Of a stretch of DNA of 64,000 nucleotides, positions 1 through 8,196 are shown piece after piece. The notes below the pieces were generated by a model. The model worked only from the letters and a program-made list of their open reading frames with translations, was not told the origin of the DNA and searched no databases. The first letter of the stretch is position 1. Each line of letters starts with the position of its first letter. Origin of the DNA: Nocardioides lianchengensis (GTDB lineage Bacteria; Actinomycetota; Actinomycetes; Propionibacteriales; Nocardioidaceae); assembly GCF_900101465.1 (NCBI RefSeq), contig NZ_FMZM01000005.1, positions 314,291-378,290 of the forward strand. The letters are read 5' to 3'. A program made the position numbers and the translations under genes.

Positions 1-248
1 CCGGCGACATCCGTGACGAGTGGCAGCAGGTGGTCGGGCGGCTCGACGACCTGGAGGAGGCGCTGGAGGACGCCGACGTCGACCCTCAGACGTACGACGC
101 CGCCGAGCCGCCGGACGACCTGTCCGCTGCGGACCGGTCCCGGATCGCCGCCGCGGGCCGGGCCCTGGTCGCCCCGGAGACCGCCGACGCGCTCGAGGCC
201 CTGCAGCAGCAGGCACGTGACGTGTGCAAGACACCTCTCACCCTGTAG
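1..248 (+). CDS. C-terminal end of an unrecognised acidic protein (5' partial)
   Basis: An open frame enters from the left edge in frame 3 and stops at 246-248. The visible 81 or so residues are acidic and probably helical, rich in Asp, Glu and Ala, with a Cys six residues from the end. I do not recognise the family. It lies about 100 bases upstream of mihF; in related genomes pyrimidine-biosynthesis genes usually precede mihF, but nothing here resembles one. The codon bias, with G or C in third position throughout, supports a real gene. The start is outside the window. Confidence 0.6.
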   Translation, partial: GDIRDEWQQVVGRLDDLEEALEDADVDPQTYDAAEPPDDLSAADRSRIAAAGRALVAPETADALEALQQQARDVCKTPLTL

Positions 249-281
249 GACATCGGGTAGAACATGTTCTCGTTGCCGCGA

Positions 282-311
282 TTGCCGCTCGCCGCGGGTT
301 CTGACTAGATT
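282..311 (+). promoter_or_regulatory. Putative promoter of mihF
   Basis: TTGCCG (282-287), an 18-base spacer and TAGATT (306-311) form a plausible housekeeping promoter. It would give a leader of about 30 bases before the GTG at 351. A GAAGGA ribosome binding site lies 9 bases before that start. Confidence 0.4.
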
Positions 312-350
312 GACCTCTCACGCCGCCCCCCTCACGAAGGACCCGCTCAC

Positions 351-677
351 GTGGCACTGCCCCCACTCACCCCCGAACAGCGTCAGGCGGCTCTCGAGAA
401 GGCCGCAGCATCCCGGCGGGAGCGGGCCGAGGTCAAGAACCGGCTGAAGAACTCCGGCGCCTCGATCGTCGACGTGCTGCGCCAGGGCCAGACCAACGAG
501 GTCGTCGGCAAGATGCGGGTCGTCGACCTGCTCCAGTCGATGCCCGGGCTCGGCAAGGTCCGCGCACGCCAGGTCATGGAGCGGCTCGGGATCGCCGAGA
601 GCCGCCGGGTCCGCGGGCTCGGGGCCAAGCAGGTCGCGGCCCTCGAGGCCGAGTTCGCCCCGCGCGACGACACGTGA
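351..677 (+). CDS. mihF: Actinobacterial integration host factor MihF
   Basis: Small basic DNA-binding nucleoid protein of the actinobacterial IHF family, unrelated to the IHF/HU fold of E. coli. It is 108 residues, the usual length. A helix-two-turns-helix type segment is visible around residues 59-83, containing [14 protein letters not shown], followed by the conserved RRVRGLG at 85-91. It sits directly before gmk, the standard location in actinobacteria, and overlaps it by four bases (GTGA), so the two are probably translationally coupled. The start is GTG at 351 with GAAGGA nine bases upstream. The product likely contributes to chromosome compaction and affects recombination and global transcription. 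Confidence 0.95.
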   Translation: MALPPLTPEQRQAALEKAAASRRERAEVKNRLKNSGASIVDVLRQGQTNEVVGKMRVVDLLQSMPGLGKVRARQVMERLGIAESRRVRGLGAKQVAALEAEFAPRDDT

Positions 678-1249
678 GCCGCTCGCGCCTCGTCGTACTC
701 GCCGGCCCGACGGCCGTCGGCAAGGGGAGCGTGGCGGCCGCCGTGCGCGCCGCCCACCCCGAGGTCTGGATCTCGGTCTCGGCGACGACCCGCCCGCCGC
801 GCCCCGGGGAGGAGAACGGCGTCCACTACTGGTTCGTCTCCGACGAGGAGTTCGACCGGATGGTCGCCGAGGACGACCTGCTCGAATGGGCGGTCGTCCA
901 CAAGGCGGCCCGCTACGGCACCCCGCGGCAGCCGGTCGAGCTCGCCCTGGCCTCCGGGCACCCGGCCATGCTGGAGATCGACCTCCAGGGTGCGCGCCAG
1001 GTGCGCGAGACGATGGCGGACGCGCTGTTCGTCTTCCTGAAGCCTCCGTCGTGGGACGAGCTCGTGCGCCGGCTGGTCGGCCGGGGCACCGAGACGGAGG
1101 AGGAGCGCGAGCGGCGGCTCGTCACCGCTCGCGACGAGCTGGCCGCCGAGCCGGAGTTCGACGTGACCATCGTCAACCACGAGATTCACGCTGCCGCTGA
1201 GGAGTTGGTAGCCTTGATGGTGCAATCCCCAACTGATCGTGAGGCGTAA
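674..1249 (+). CDS. gmk: Guanylate kinase
   Basis: Phosphorylates GMP to GDP with ATP in the cytoplasm, an essential step of guanine nucleotide supply. It is 191 residues. The P-loop GPTAVGKGS lies at residues 11-19 and the GMP-binding segment [17 protein letters not shown] at about 36-52, the family hallmark. The GTG start at 674 overlaps the mihF stop (GTGA). The next gene, rpoZ, begins four bases after the stop, so mihF-gmk-rpoZ form a tight operon linking nucleotide synthesis to transcription machinery. Confidence 0.96.
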   Translation: MSRSRLVVLAGPTAVGKGSVAAAVRAAHPEVWISVSATTRPPRPGEENGVHYWFVSDEEFDRMVAEDDLLEWAVVHKAARYGTPRQPVELALASGHPAMLEIDLQGARQVRETMADALFVFLKPPSWDELVRRLVGRGTETEEERERRLVTARDELAAEPEFDVTIVNHEIHAAAEELVALMVQSPTDREA

Positions 1250-1253
1250 CCGC

Positions 1254-1583
1254 GTGTCTTCTCCGAACATCGCCGCCGAGGGTGTCACCAACCCCTCGAT
1301 CGACGACCTGCTGACCAAGACGGACAGCAAGTACAAGCTGGTGCTCTACAGCGCCAAGCGCGCCCGCCAGATCAACGCCTACTACTCCCAGCTCGGTGAG
1401 GGCCTCCTCGAGTACGTCGGCCCGCTCGTGGACACCCACGTCCAGGAGAAGCCGCTCTCGATCGCGCTCCGCGAGATCAACGACGACCTGCTGACCTGCG
1501 AGGACGTCGACCCGGCCGAGCTCGCGGCCGAGGAGGCCGCGGCCAAGGCCGCCGCCGCCGACGCGTTCCCCGCGAGCGAGTAG
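1254..1583 (+). CDS. rpoZ: DNA-directed RNA polymerase omega subunit
   Basis: Small RNA polymerase subunit that helps fold and dock the beta-prime subunit. It is 109 residues from the GTG at 1254. This start is preferred over the in-frame GTG at 1239 because GAGGCG lies about eight bases upstream of 1254 and the protein then begins [19 protein letters not shown], as usual in actinobacteria. The core [18 protein letters not shown] and the LSIALREI helix are typical. The C-terminal Ala/Glu-rich tail is common in the group. It lies four bases after gmk and 25 bases before coaBC. Confidence 0.95.
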   Translation: MSSPNIAAEGVTNPSIDDLLTKTDSKYKLVLYSAKRARQINAYYSQLGEGLLEYVGPLVDTHVQEKPLSIALREINDDLLTCEDVDPAELAAEEAAAKAAAADAFPASE

Positions 1584-1608
1584 TTCGCTGAGCACCAGCT
1601 CCGACCAC

Positions 1609-2859
1609 GTGGCCGCGTCTCCCTCGGGGACGCGGCCACGGGTCGTCCTGGGCGTCTCCGGCGGGATCGCGGCCTACAAGGCCTGCGAGGTGCTGCGACG
1701 CTTCAGCGAGTCGGGACACGACGTCACCGTGGTGCCGACCGCCGCGGCGCTGGAGTTCGTCGGAGCCCCCACCTGGGCCGCGCTGTCCGGCAGGCCGGTG
1801 GCCAGCGACGTCTGGTCGTCGGTGCACGAGGTGCCCCACGTCCGGATCGGCCAGAGCGCCGATCTGGTCGTCGTGGCCCCCGCCACCGCCGACCTGCTCG
1901 CCAAGGCCGCCCACGGACAGGCCGACGACCTGCTGACCAGCACCCTGCTGACGGCTCGCTGCCCGGTGGTCTTCGCCCCGGCCATGCACACCGAGATGTG
2001 GGAGCACCCCGCCACGCGGGCCAATGTGGCCACGCTGCGCGCCCGCGGCGCCGTCGTCCTCGAGCCCGCCGAGGGTCGGCTCACCGGCGCCGACACCGGC
2101 AAGGGCCGGCTGCCCGACCCGGGCGAGATCTTCGAGGTGGCGCGCGAGGTCCTCATCCGGGGAGTCTCGATGGGCTCGACCGCCGGGCTCACCGACCTCG
2201 CCGGACGCCACCTCGTCGTGTCGGCCGGCGGCACCCGCGAGTACCTCGACCCGGTCCGCTTCCTCGGCAACCGCTCGTCCGGTCTGCAGGGCTACGCCCT
2301 GGCCCGGGCCGCCGCTGCCCGCGGGGCCGAGGTCACGCTGGTCGCCGCCAACGTGACGCTGCCCGACCCGGCCGGCGTCACGGTGGTCCGGGTCGAGACC
2401 ACGGCCGAGCTGCGGGCCGAGGTCGTCGCGGCGGCGGGTTCCGCCGACGCCGTGGTGATGGCGGCCGCCCCGGCGGACTTCCGGCCCACCACCGTCAGCG
2501 ACGCCAAGATCAAGAAGTCCGACGACGGCTCGGCGCCGGGCATCGAGCTCGCGCAGAACCCCGACATCCTCCACGAGATCAGCACCCACCGGACCCGGTC
2601 CGGCAGCGTGATCGTGGGCTTCGCCGCCGAGACGGGCGATGCGACCGGGTCGGTCCTCGACCTGGCCCGCGCCAAGCTGGCCCGCAAGGGCTGCGATCTG
2701 CTGGTCGTCAACGACGTCAGCGGGGGAGCGGTGTTCGGCAGCCCCGACAACGAGGCCGTGATCCTGGCCGCCGACGGGGCGACCGTCGAGGTCCCGCGCG
2801 GCACCAAGAGCGCCCTCGCGCACGTGATCTGGGACCAGGTCGCGACGCGCCTCGGCTGA
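1609..2859 (+). CDS. coaBC: Bifunctional phosphopantothenoylcysteine decarboxylase/synthase
   Basis: Catalyses two steps of coenzyme A synthesis: ligation of cysteine to 4'-phosphopantothenate and decarboxylation to phosphopantetheine. It is 416 residues. The N-terminal flavin-dependent CoaC half shows GVSGGIAAYK (15-24), the catalytic His in PHVRIGQ (about 77) and AMHTEMWEHPA (about 125-135). The latter is the substrate clamp with His where E. coli has Asn, a change usual in actinobacteria. The C-terminal CoaB half starts near residue 200 with SAGGTREYLDPVRFLGN and carries DAKIKKSDD, including the binding lysine. The GTG at 1609 is the likely start. It belongs to the mihF-gmk-rpoZ group. Confidence 0.95.
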   Translation: MAASPSGTRPRVVLGVSGGIAAYKACEVLRRFSESGHDVTVVPTAAALEFVGAPTWAALSGRPVASDVWSSVHEVPHVRIGQSADLVVVAPATADLLAKAAHGQADDLLTSTLLTARCPVVFAPAMHTEMWEHPATRANVATLRARGAVVLEPAEGRLTGADTGKGRLPDPGEIFEVAREVLIRGVSMGSTAGLTDLAGRHLVVSAGGTREYLDPVRFLGNRSSGLQGYALARAAAARGAEVTLVAANVTLPDPAGVTVVRVETTAELRAEVVAAAGSADAVVMAAAPADFRPTTVSDAKIKKSDDGSAPGIELAQNPDILHEISTHRTRSGSVIVGFAAETGDATGSVLDLARAKLARKGCDLLVVNDVSGGAVFGSPDNEAVILAADGATVEVPRGTKSALAHVIWDQVATRLG

Positions 2860-2861
2860 GA

Positions 2862-2888
2862 CCGTCGTCTCGGCCTGCGGGACGACGG
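2862..2888. terminator. Possible terminator hairpin between coaBC and metK
   Basis: CCGTCGTC (2862-2869) and GACGACGG (2881-2888) are a perfect 8-bp inverted repeat with an 11-base loop, two bases after the coaBC stop. There is no T tract, so it may be a weak or factor-assisted terminator, or may only protect mRNA ends. Confidence 0.4.
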
Positions 2889-2958
2889 CTAGGGTGTGCG
2901 CGCAGCACGAATCTGCACCAACCAACTGCACCATTGACATACGGGAGCGAGTAGCACT

Positions 2959-4149
2959 GTGGCTGGACGTCTCTTCACGTCGGAGTCGGTGACCGAGGGT
3001 CACCCGGACAAGATCGCGGACGCGATCAGCGACACCGTCCTCGACGCCCTGTTGGCCGACGACAAGCACAGCCGGGTCGCGGTCGAGACCCTGCTGACCA
3101 CGGGCCTTGTGGTCGTGGCCGGCGAGGTGACGACGACGTCGTACGCCCCGATCGCCAAGCTGGTCCGCGAGAAGATCGTCGAGATCGGCTACGACGACGG
3201 CGCCAAGGGCTTCGACGGTCGCGGCTGCGGCGTCCAGATCGCGATCGGCGCCCAGTCGCCCGACATCGCGCAGGGCGTGGACACCGGCCACGAGTCGCGC
3301 ACCGGCTCGGTGGACGCCAAGGACAAGCAGGGCGCCGGCGACCAGGGACTGATGTTCGGCTACGCGTGCGACGACACGCCCGAGCTGATGCCGCTGCCGA
3401 TCACCATCGCGCACCGCCTCTCGGAGCGGCTGACCGCGGTCCGCAAGGACGGCACGCTCGCCTACCTGCGTCCCGACGGCAAGACCCAGGTCACCATCGA
3501 GTACGACGCCGACGACCGCCCGGTCCGCATCGACACCGTCGTGCTCTCCAGCCAGCACTCCGAGGACACCACCCTCGAGACGCTCGAGGCCGACGTGAAG
3601 AAGCACGTCATCGACCCCGTGCTGGCCAGCTTCGACATCCCGTCCGAGGGCTACCGGCTGCTGGTCAACCCGACCGGCAAGTTCGTCATCGGCGGGCCGA
3701 TGGGCGACGCCGGGCTGACCGGCCGCAAGATCATCGTCGACACCTACGGCGGCATGGCCCGCCACGGCGGCGGCGCGTTCTCCGGCAAGGACCCGTCGAA
3801 GGTCGACCGCTCCGCGGCGTACGCCATGCGCTGGGTCGCCAAGAACGTCGTGGCCGCCGGCCTGGCCCGGCGCTGCGAGGCCCAGGTCGCCTACGCGATC
3901 GGCAAGGCCCAGCCGGTCGGGGTCTTCATCCAGACCTTCGGCACCGGCACGGTCTCGGACGAGAAGATCCAGGAGGCCGTGCTGGCCGTCTTCGACCTGC
4001 GTCCGGCCGCGATCATCGAAGACCTCGACCTGCTTCGCCCGATCTACGCCAAGACGGCCGCCTACGGCCACTTCGGCCGCGAGCTGCCCGAGTTCACGTG
4101 GGAGCGCACCGACCGCGCCGACGCGCTGAAGGCCGCCGTCCAGGCCTGA
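2959..4149 (+). CDS. metK: S-adenosylmethionine synthetase
   Basis: Forms S-adenosylmethionine from methionine and ATP. It is 396 residues, standard length. The N-terminal [12 protein letters not shown] (14-25) contains the catalytic His. [12 protein letters not shown] (about 114-125) is the methionine/ATP signature and [16 protein letters not shown] (about 270-285) the phosphate-binding loop. The GTG start at 2959 follows GGGAGCGAG. The roughly 100-base leader holds the hairpin at 2862-2888; I do not see a recognisable SAM riboswitch in it. Its position between coaBC and priA is conserved in actinobacteria. Confidence 0.96.
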   Translation: MAGRLFTSESVTEGHPDKIADAISDTVLDALLADDKHSRVAVETLLTTGLVVVAGEVTTTSYAPIAKLVREKIVEIGYDDGAKGFDGRGCGVQIAIGAQSPDIAQGVDTGHESRTGSVDAKDKQGAGDQGLMFGYACDDTPELMPLPITIAHRLSERLTAVRKDGTLAYLRPDGKTQVTIEYDADDRPVRIDTVVLSSQHSEDTTLETLEADVKKHVIDPVLASFDIPSEGYRLLVNPTGKFVIGGPMGDAGLTGRKIIVDTYGGMARHGGGAFSGKDPSKVDRSAAYAMRWVAKNVVAAGLARRCEAQVAYAIGKAQPVGVFIQTFGTGTVSDEKIQEAVLAVFDLRPAAIIEDLDLLRPIYAKTAAYGHFGRELPEFTWERTDRADALKAAVQA

Positions 4150-4196
4150 TCCAGGCGCCTGCGGGCTCGGGGGTGGTGGCTGGTAGGAATACCGCC

Positions 4197-6236
4197 ATGA
4201 CCCCCGAGCCCGAGCAGCCCGAGCTGCTGCCGGGCATGGTGCGGGCGACCGTGCGGGCCTCCCAGGCGAAGGCCCGGGCCACCCGCGAGCGCAAGGCCGT
4301 CGAGGCCGAGATCACCGGCGTGCTGCCGGTGGCGCAGGTGCTGGTCGACGTCCCCCTGGCCCACCTCGACCGGCCGTTCGACTACGCCGTCCCGGTCACC
4401 ATGGCTGAGGCCGCGCAGCCCGGGGTGCGGGTCAAGGTCCGCTTCGCCGGCCAGGACGTCGACGGCTACGTCGTCGCCCGCGTCGATCGGTCCGACCATC
4501 CGGGCCGGCTCGCCCCGCTGCGCCGCGTGGTCGGCGCCGAGCCGGTGCTGACCCCCGCCGTGGCGGCGCTGACCGGCGCCGTCGCCGAGAGGTACGCCGG
4601 CAGCCGCGCCGACGTGCTTCGCCTCGCGGTCCCGGCCCGGCACGCCACCACCGAGAAGGAGCCCTCGCCGCCCCCGCCCGCCGCGACCCCCGACGTCGCC
4701 GACGCGGGGCGCGCGGCCTGGGCCGACCACGAGCACGCCGACGCGTTCCTGGCCCACCTGCGCTCCGGCGGGTCGCCCCGGGCCGTGTGGGGCGCCGCAC
4801 CCGGCACCGACTGGCCGCTGCTGCTCGCCCACGCCGCGGCGGCGACCCTGGCCGGTGGCCGGGGCGCGCTGCTCGTGGTGCCCGACCGGCGCGACCTCGA
4901 CCGGGTCGACCAAGCGCTGACCGAGCTGCTCGGAGAGGGCCACCACGTGGCCCTGGCCGCCGACTCGGGGCCGGCCCGGCGCTACCGCGACTTCCTCGCG
5001 GTCAGCCGCGGTGCCCGTCGCGTGGTCGTCGGCACCCGCGCCGCCGGGTTCGCCCCGGTCCGCGACCTCGGGCTGGTCGCCATCTGGGACGACGGCGACG
5101 ACCTGCACGCCGAGCCGCGGGCGCCGTACCCGCACGCCCGTGAGGTGCTGCTGCTGCGCGCGGAGCGGGAGGGTGCCGCCGCGCTGGTCGGCGGCTTCGC
5201 CCGCACGGTCGAGGCCGACTACCTGCTGCGCACCGGCTGGGCCCGCCCCCTCGCCCCGCCTCGAGCCGTCATCCGCTCGGCGCTGACCGTGACCGTGGCC
5301 GGCGCCTCCGACTTCGACGTCGAGCGGGACGCGCACGCCCGGGCCGCGCGGATGCCGCTGCAGGTGCGCGACCTGGTCCGCGACGCCCTGGCCAGCGGGC
5401 CGGTGCTGGTGCAGACGCCGCGCTCCGGCTACGTCCCGAGCCTGGCCTGCGAGCGCTGCCGCACCCCCGCGCGCTGCACGACCTGTGCCGGACCCCTGGC
5501 GCTCTCGGGGCCGACCCGGCCGCCGGCCTGCCGCTGGTGCGGCAGCGAGGCCGAGGCCTGGGCCTGCGCCGAGTGCGGCCACCACGGGCTGCGCGCCCCG
5601 GTCGTGGGCGACTCCCGGACCGCCGAGGAGCTCGGCCGGGCCTTCCCCGGGGTCCGGGTGCTGACCTCGTCGGGCGACCGGGTCGTGGCCCGGGTCGACG
5701 GGCGGCCCGCGGTGGTGGTCGCGACCCCGGGGGGTGAGCCGGTGGCTGAGGACGGGTACGCCGCGGTCGTCCTGCTGGACGCCTGGCTGGCGCTCGGCCG
5801 CGCCGACCTGCGCACCGATGAGGAGGCGCTGCGTCGCTGGAGCAATGCCGTCGGACTGGTTCGCCCGGGCGGACAGGCCCTCGTCGTGGGCGATGCCGCT
5901 CACCCGGCGCTCCAGGCCCTGGTGCGCTGGGACCACGCCGGCTTCGCCGAGCGCGAGTCCACCCAGCGCCAGGCCGCCCACCTGCCGCCCGCCTCCCGGC
6001 TGGCCACGATCAGCGGCGAGCCGGGCCCGGTCGACGACGCGGTCACCCTGCTCGACCTGCCCGCGGCAGCCGAGGTGCTGGGCCCGGTGGAGACCGAGGA
6101 GGGCTCGCGGGTCGTCGTCCGCGTCCCCCGGGCGCTGGGTGCCGAGCTGGCCCGCGCCCTCGGCCAGCTCCAGCGGGTGCGCTCCAGCCGCAAGCTCGAC
6201 GCGGTCCGGATCCAGGTCGACCCCTACTCGCTCTGA
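4197..6236 (+). CDS. priA: Primosomal protein N' (PriA), ATPase-degenerate actinobacterial form
   Basis: Replication restart protein of 679 residues. The N-terminal 3'-DNA-binding region (about 40-140, PVAQVLVDVPLAHLDRPFDY) is well conserved. A zinc-binding block with paired cysteines (CERC, CTTC, CRWC, CAEC) lies at about 417-460. The helicase motifs are eroded: where Walker A GxTGSGKT is expected, the protein reads GAAPGTDWPLLLAHA (about 200-214), and the DEAH box position reads DDGDDLHAE. It therefore probably binds forks and recruits partners without unwinding. ATG 4197 is chosen because TAGGAA lies seven bases upstream, suggesting a leaderless mRNA, and no convincing ribosome binding site is present. 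Confidence 0.92.
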   Translation: MTPEPEQPELLPGMVRATVRASQAKARATRERKAVEAEITGVLPVAQVLVDVPLAHLDRPFDYAVPVTMAEAAQPGVRVKVRFAGQDVDGYVVARVDRSDHPGRLAPLRRVVGAEPVLTPAVAALTGAVAERYAGSRADVLRLAVPARHATTEKEPSPPPPAATPDVADAGRAAWADHEHADAFLAHLRSGGSPRAVWGAAPGTDWPLLLAHAAAATLAGGRGALLVVPDRRDLDRVDQALTELLGEGHHVALAADSGPARRYRDFLAVSRGARRVVVGTRAAGFAPVRDLGLVAIWDDGDDLHAEPRAPYPHAREVLLLRAEREGAAALVGGFARTVEADYLLRTGWARPLAPPRAVIRSALTVTVAGASDFDVERDAHARAARMPLQVRDLVRDALASGPVLVQTPRSGYVPSLACERCRTPARCTTCAGPLALSGPTRPPACRWCGSEAEAWACAECGHHGLRAPVVGDSRTAEELGRAFPGVRVLTSSGDRVVARVDGRPAVVVATPGGEPVAEDGYAAVVLLDAWLALGRADLRTDEEALRRWSNAVGLVRPGGQALVVGDAAHPALQALVRWDHAGFAERESTQRQAAHLPPASRLATISGEPGPVDDAVTLLDLPAAAEVLGPVETEEGSRVVVRVPRALGAELARALGQLQRVRSSRKLDAVRIQVDPYSL

Positions 6237-6245
6237 GCGCCAGGG

Positions 6246-6282
6246 GGCGCCGAGTCAGCGCCGGTCGTGCTGACTCGGCGCC
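6246..6282. terminator. Strong 14-bp hairpin, probable terminator after priA
   Basis: GGCGCCGAGTCAGC (6246-6259) and GCTGACTCGGCGCC (6269-6282) are a perfect 14-bp inverted repeat with a 9-base loop, 9 bases after priA. It lacks a T run but is the most stable hairpin nearby and immediately precedes the def promoter, so it probably separates the two transcription units. Confidence 0.6.
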
Positions 6283-6298
6283 AGGCGACCCGGCTCTC

Positions 6299-6304
6299 TA
6301 GACT
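6299..6304 (+). promoter_or_regulatory. -10 box of a leaderless def promoter
   Basis: TAGACT lies six bases before the GTG start of def, with no Shine-Dalgarno sequence between. This is the actinobacterial TANNNT pattern of transcripts that begin at the start codon. Confidence 0.6.
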
Positions 6305-6310
6305 CCTCGG

Positions 6311-6856
6311 GTGGCCATCCAACCCATCCGGCTCTTCGGCGACCCGGTCCTGCGCAAGCCCGCCCTGGTGGTGGACCGCTTCGACAAGGAGCTGCACCGC
6401 ATCGTCCAGGACCTCACCGACACGATGCTGGCCGCGCCGGGCGCGGGTCTGGCCGCGCCGCAGATCGGCATCGGGCTGCGGGTCTTCACCTGGAACGTCG
6501 AGGGGGAGGTCGGCCACCTGGTCAACCCGACCCTCGAGCTCTCGGAGGAGAAGCAGGACGGCATGGAGGGCTGTCTGTCCATCCCCGACCTGAGCTTCGA
6601 CTGCCTGCGGGCGCTGCGGGTCGTCGCGCACGGCTTCGACATGCACGGGGAGCCGGTGACCATCGAGGGGTCCGACTACCTCGCCCGGGCGATCCAGCAC
6701 GAGACCGACCACCTCGACGGCGTGCTGTTCGTGGACCGGCTCGACGGGGAGACCCGCAAGGCCGCGATGAAGGCGATCCGGGAGGCCGAGTGGTTCGGGC
6801 TGGAGAAGCCCACGGTCAAGGTCAGCCCGCACGCGACCAACGGGCTGGGGTTCTGA
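6311..6856 (+). CDS. def: Peptide deformylase
   Basis: Metalloenzyme that removes the N-formyl group from nascent proteins. It is 181 residues. All three family motifs are intact: GAGLAAPQ (about 44-51), EGCLSIP (about 86-92, the Cys ligand) and QHETDHLDG (about 129-137, two His ligands and catalytic Glu). The GTG start at 6311 is the first in frame and sits six bases after a TAGACT -10 box, implying leaderless transcription. One base separates its stop from fmt, so the deformylase and the Met-tRNA formyltransferase are co-expressed. Confidence 0.96.
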   Translation: MAIQPIRLFGDPVLRKPALVVDRFDKELHRIVQDLTDTMLAAPGAGLAAPQIGIGLRVFTWNVEGEVGHLVNPTLELSEEKQDGMEGCLSIPDLSFDCLRALRVVAHGFDMHGEPVTIEGSDYLARAIQHETDHLDGVLFVDRLDGETRKAAMKAIREAEWFGLEKPTVKVSPHATNGLGF

Positions 6857-6857
6857 G

Positions 6858-7787
6858 GTGCGCGTCGTCTTCGCCGGCACCCCCGAGGTGGCCGTCCCGG
6901 CGCTCGACGCCATCGCCGCCTCCCGCCACGAGCTGGTCGGCGTCGTCACCCGTCCCGACGCCCCGGCCGGGCGCGGGCGCAAGCTGGTGGCCAGCCCGGT
7001 CGCGCTGCGGGCCGAGGAGCTCGGCGTACCCCTGCTGAAGCCCGACCACCCGCGCGACCCGGAGTTCCAGGCCGCGCTGCGCGAGCTGGCGCCGGACTGC
7101 TGCCCCGTCGTGGCGTACGGCGCCCTGCTGCCGCAGTCGGCCCTCGACATCCCGCCGCTGGGCTGGGTCAACCTGCACTTCTCCTGCCTGCCCGCCTGGC
7201 GCGGCGCGGCCCCGGTGCAGCACTCCATCTGGGGCGGCGACGAGGTCACCGGCGCGACCACGTTCCGGATCGTCAAGGAGATGGACGCCGGCCCGACGTT
7301 CGGCGTGATGACCGAGCGCATCCGGCCCACCGATACCGCCGGCGACCTGCTCGGCCGGCTCGCCGAGGGCGGCGCGGGGCTGCTCGTCACCACGCTCGAC
7401 CACCTCGAGGTCGGCGACATCGAGGCCCGCCCCCAGCCTGACGACGGGGTCAGCATGGCCCCCAAGATCACCGTCGAGGACGCCCGGGTCGACTGGGCCG
7501 AGCCCGCCGCCGCGGTCGACCGGCGGATCCGCGCGTGCACGCCCGGGCCCGGCGCGTGGTCGACGTACGACGGGGAGCGGATCAAGCTCGGCCCGGTCGC
7601 GGCCGAGCCCGACCTGGCCCTGGCGCCCGGCACCCTCGAGGTACGCAAGAACGCCGTCCTGGTCGGCACCGGCACCCACGCGGTCCGGCTCGGCGAGGTC
7701 AAGGCCTTCGGCAAGAAGCAGATGCCGGCGGCCGACTGGGCCCGCGGCACCCGCGTGGAGACGGGTGCGGTGTTCGGTGGCGAGTGA
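6858..7787 (+). CDS. fmt: Methionyl-tRNA formyltransferase
   Basis: Formylates initiator Met-tRNA using 10-formyltetrahydrofolate. It is 309 residues. [16 protein letters not shown] opens the N-terminal formyltransferase fold. The folate-binding and catalytic segment [17 protein letters not shown] lies around residues 97-113, and [20 protein letters not shown] follows at about 123-142. The C-terminal OB-like domain begins near residue 205. The GTG start at 6858 is one base after the def stop. The YjbR-family gene downstream starts inside its 3' end. Confidence 0.96.
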   Translation: MRVVFAGTPEVAVPALDAIAASRHELVGVVTRPDAPAGRGRKLVASPVALRAEELGVPLLKPDHPRDPEFQAALRELAPDCCPVVAYGALLPQSALDIPPLGWVNLHFSCLPAWRGAAPVQHSIWGGDEVTGATTFRIVKEMDAGPTFGVMTERIRPTDTAGDLLGRLAEGGAGLLVTTLDHLEVGDIEARPQPDDGVSMAPKITVEDARVDWAEPAAAVDRRIRACTPGPGAWSTYDGERIKLGPVAAEPDLALAPGTLEVRKNAVLVGTGTHAVRLGEVKAFGKKQMPAADWARGTRVETGAVFGGE

Positions 7788-8196
7788 CCGTCCGGCCACC
7801 CCGGACGACGTCGACGACATCTGCCGCTCGCTGCCGGAGGTCGAGCTCGGCACGTCCTGGGGTGACGTGCCGACGTACCTCGTGCGCGGCCGCGGCTTCG
7901 TGCTGTTCCGCAAGCCCCACCACACGGCCGTCGACCCCGCGACAGGCGAGGAGTACGACGACCTGCTGGTGATCGTGACCCCGACCGCGGTCGAGAAGCA
8001 GGCGCTGGTCGATGACGAGCGGCTGCCGTTCTTCACCATCGACCACTTCCGCCGCACCAACGCGGTGCTCGTGCAGCAGTCCCGGCTCGGCGAGCTGGGC
8101 CGGGCCGAGCTGGCCGAGATCATCACCGACGCCTGGGCCGCCCGGGCGCCGAAGAAGCTGGCCCGCGAGCACCTCGACGGTTCCTCGGATGGCTGA
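7777..8196 (+). CDS. MmcQ/YjbR family protein
   Basis: Small protein of 139 residues resembling the MmcQ/YjbR family (a CyaY-like fold), members of which have been suggested to bind DNA; the cellular role is unknown. Supporting residues are the [13 protein letters not shown] segment near the N terminus, [11 protein letters not shown], and a C-terminal [13 protein letters not shown] helix that is characteristic of the family. GTG 7777 ([11 protein letters not shown]) is preferred over GTG 7765. Both overlap the fmt 3' end, so translation is coupled. It overlaps rsmB by eight bases. Confidence 0.75.
   Translation: MASDRPATPDDVDDICRSLPEVELGTSWGDVPTYLVRGRGFVLFRKPHHTAVDPATGEEYDDLLVIVTPTAVEKQALVDDERLPFFTIDHFRRTNAVLVQQSRLGELGRAELAEIITDAWAARAPKKLAREHLDGSSDG

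Noticed and set aside
383..1336. A 317-codon open frame on the minus strand across mihF and gmk
   Set aside because: It is antisense to two well-recognised genes and its residue composition is that of a high-GC shadow frame. The same reasoning removes the long antisense frames over coaBC-metK, priA, katG, rib, pheST and arg genes.
2934..2958. TTGACA just before metK as a -35 box
   Set aside because: Only 19 bases separate it from the GTG start codon, leaving no space for a -10 box and transcript start.
2860..2958. A SAM riboswitch upstream of metK
   Set aside because: The 99-base leader has one simple hairpin and none of the conserved cores of known SAM riboswitch classes that I can recognise.
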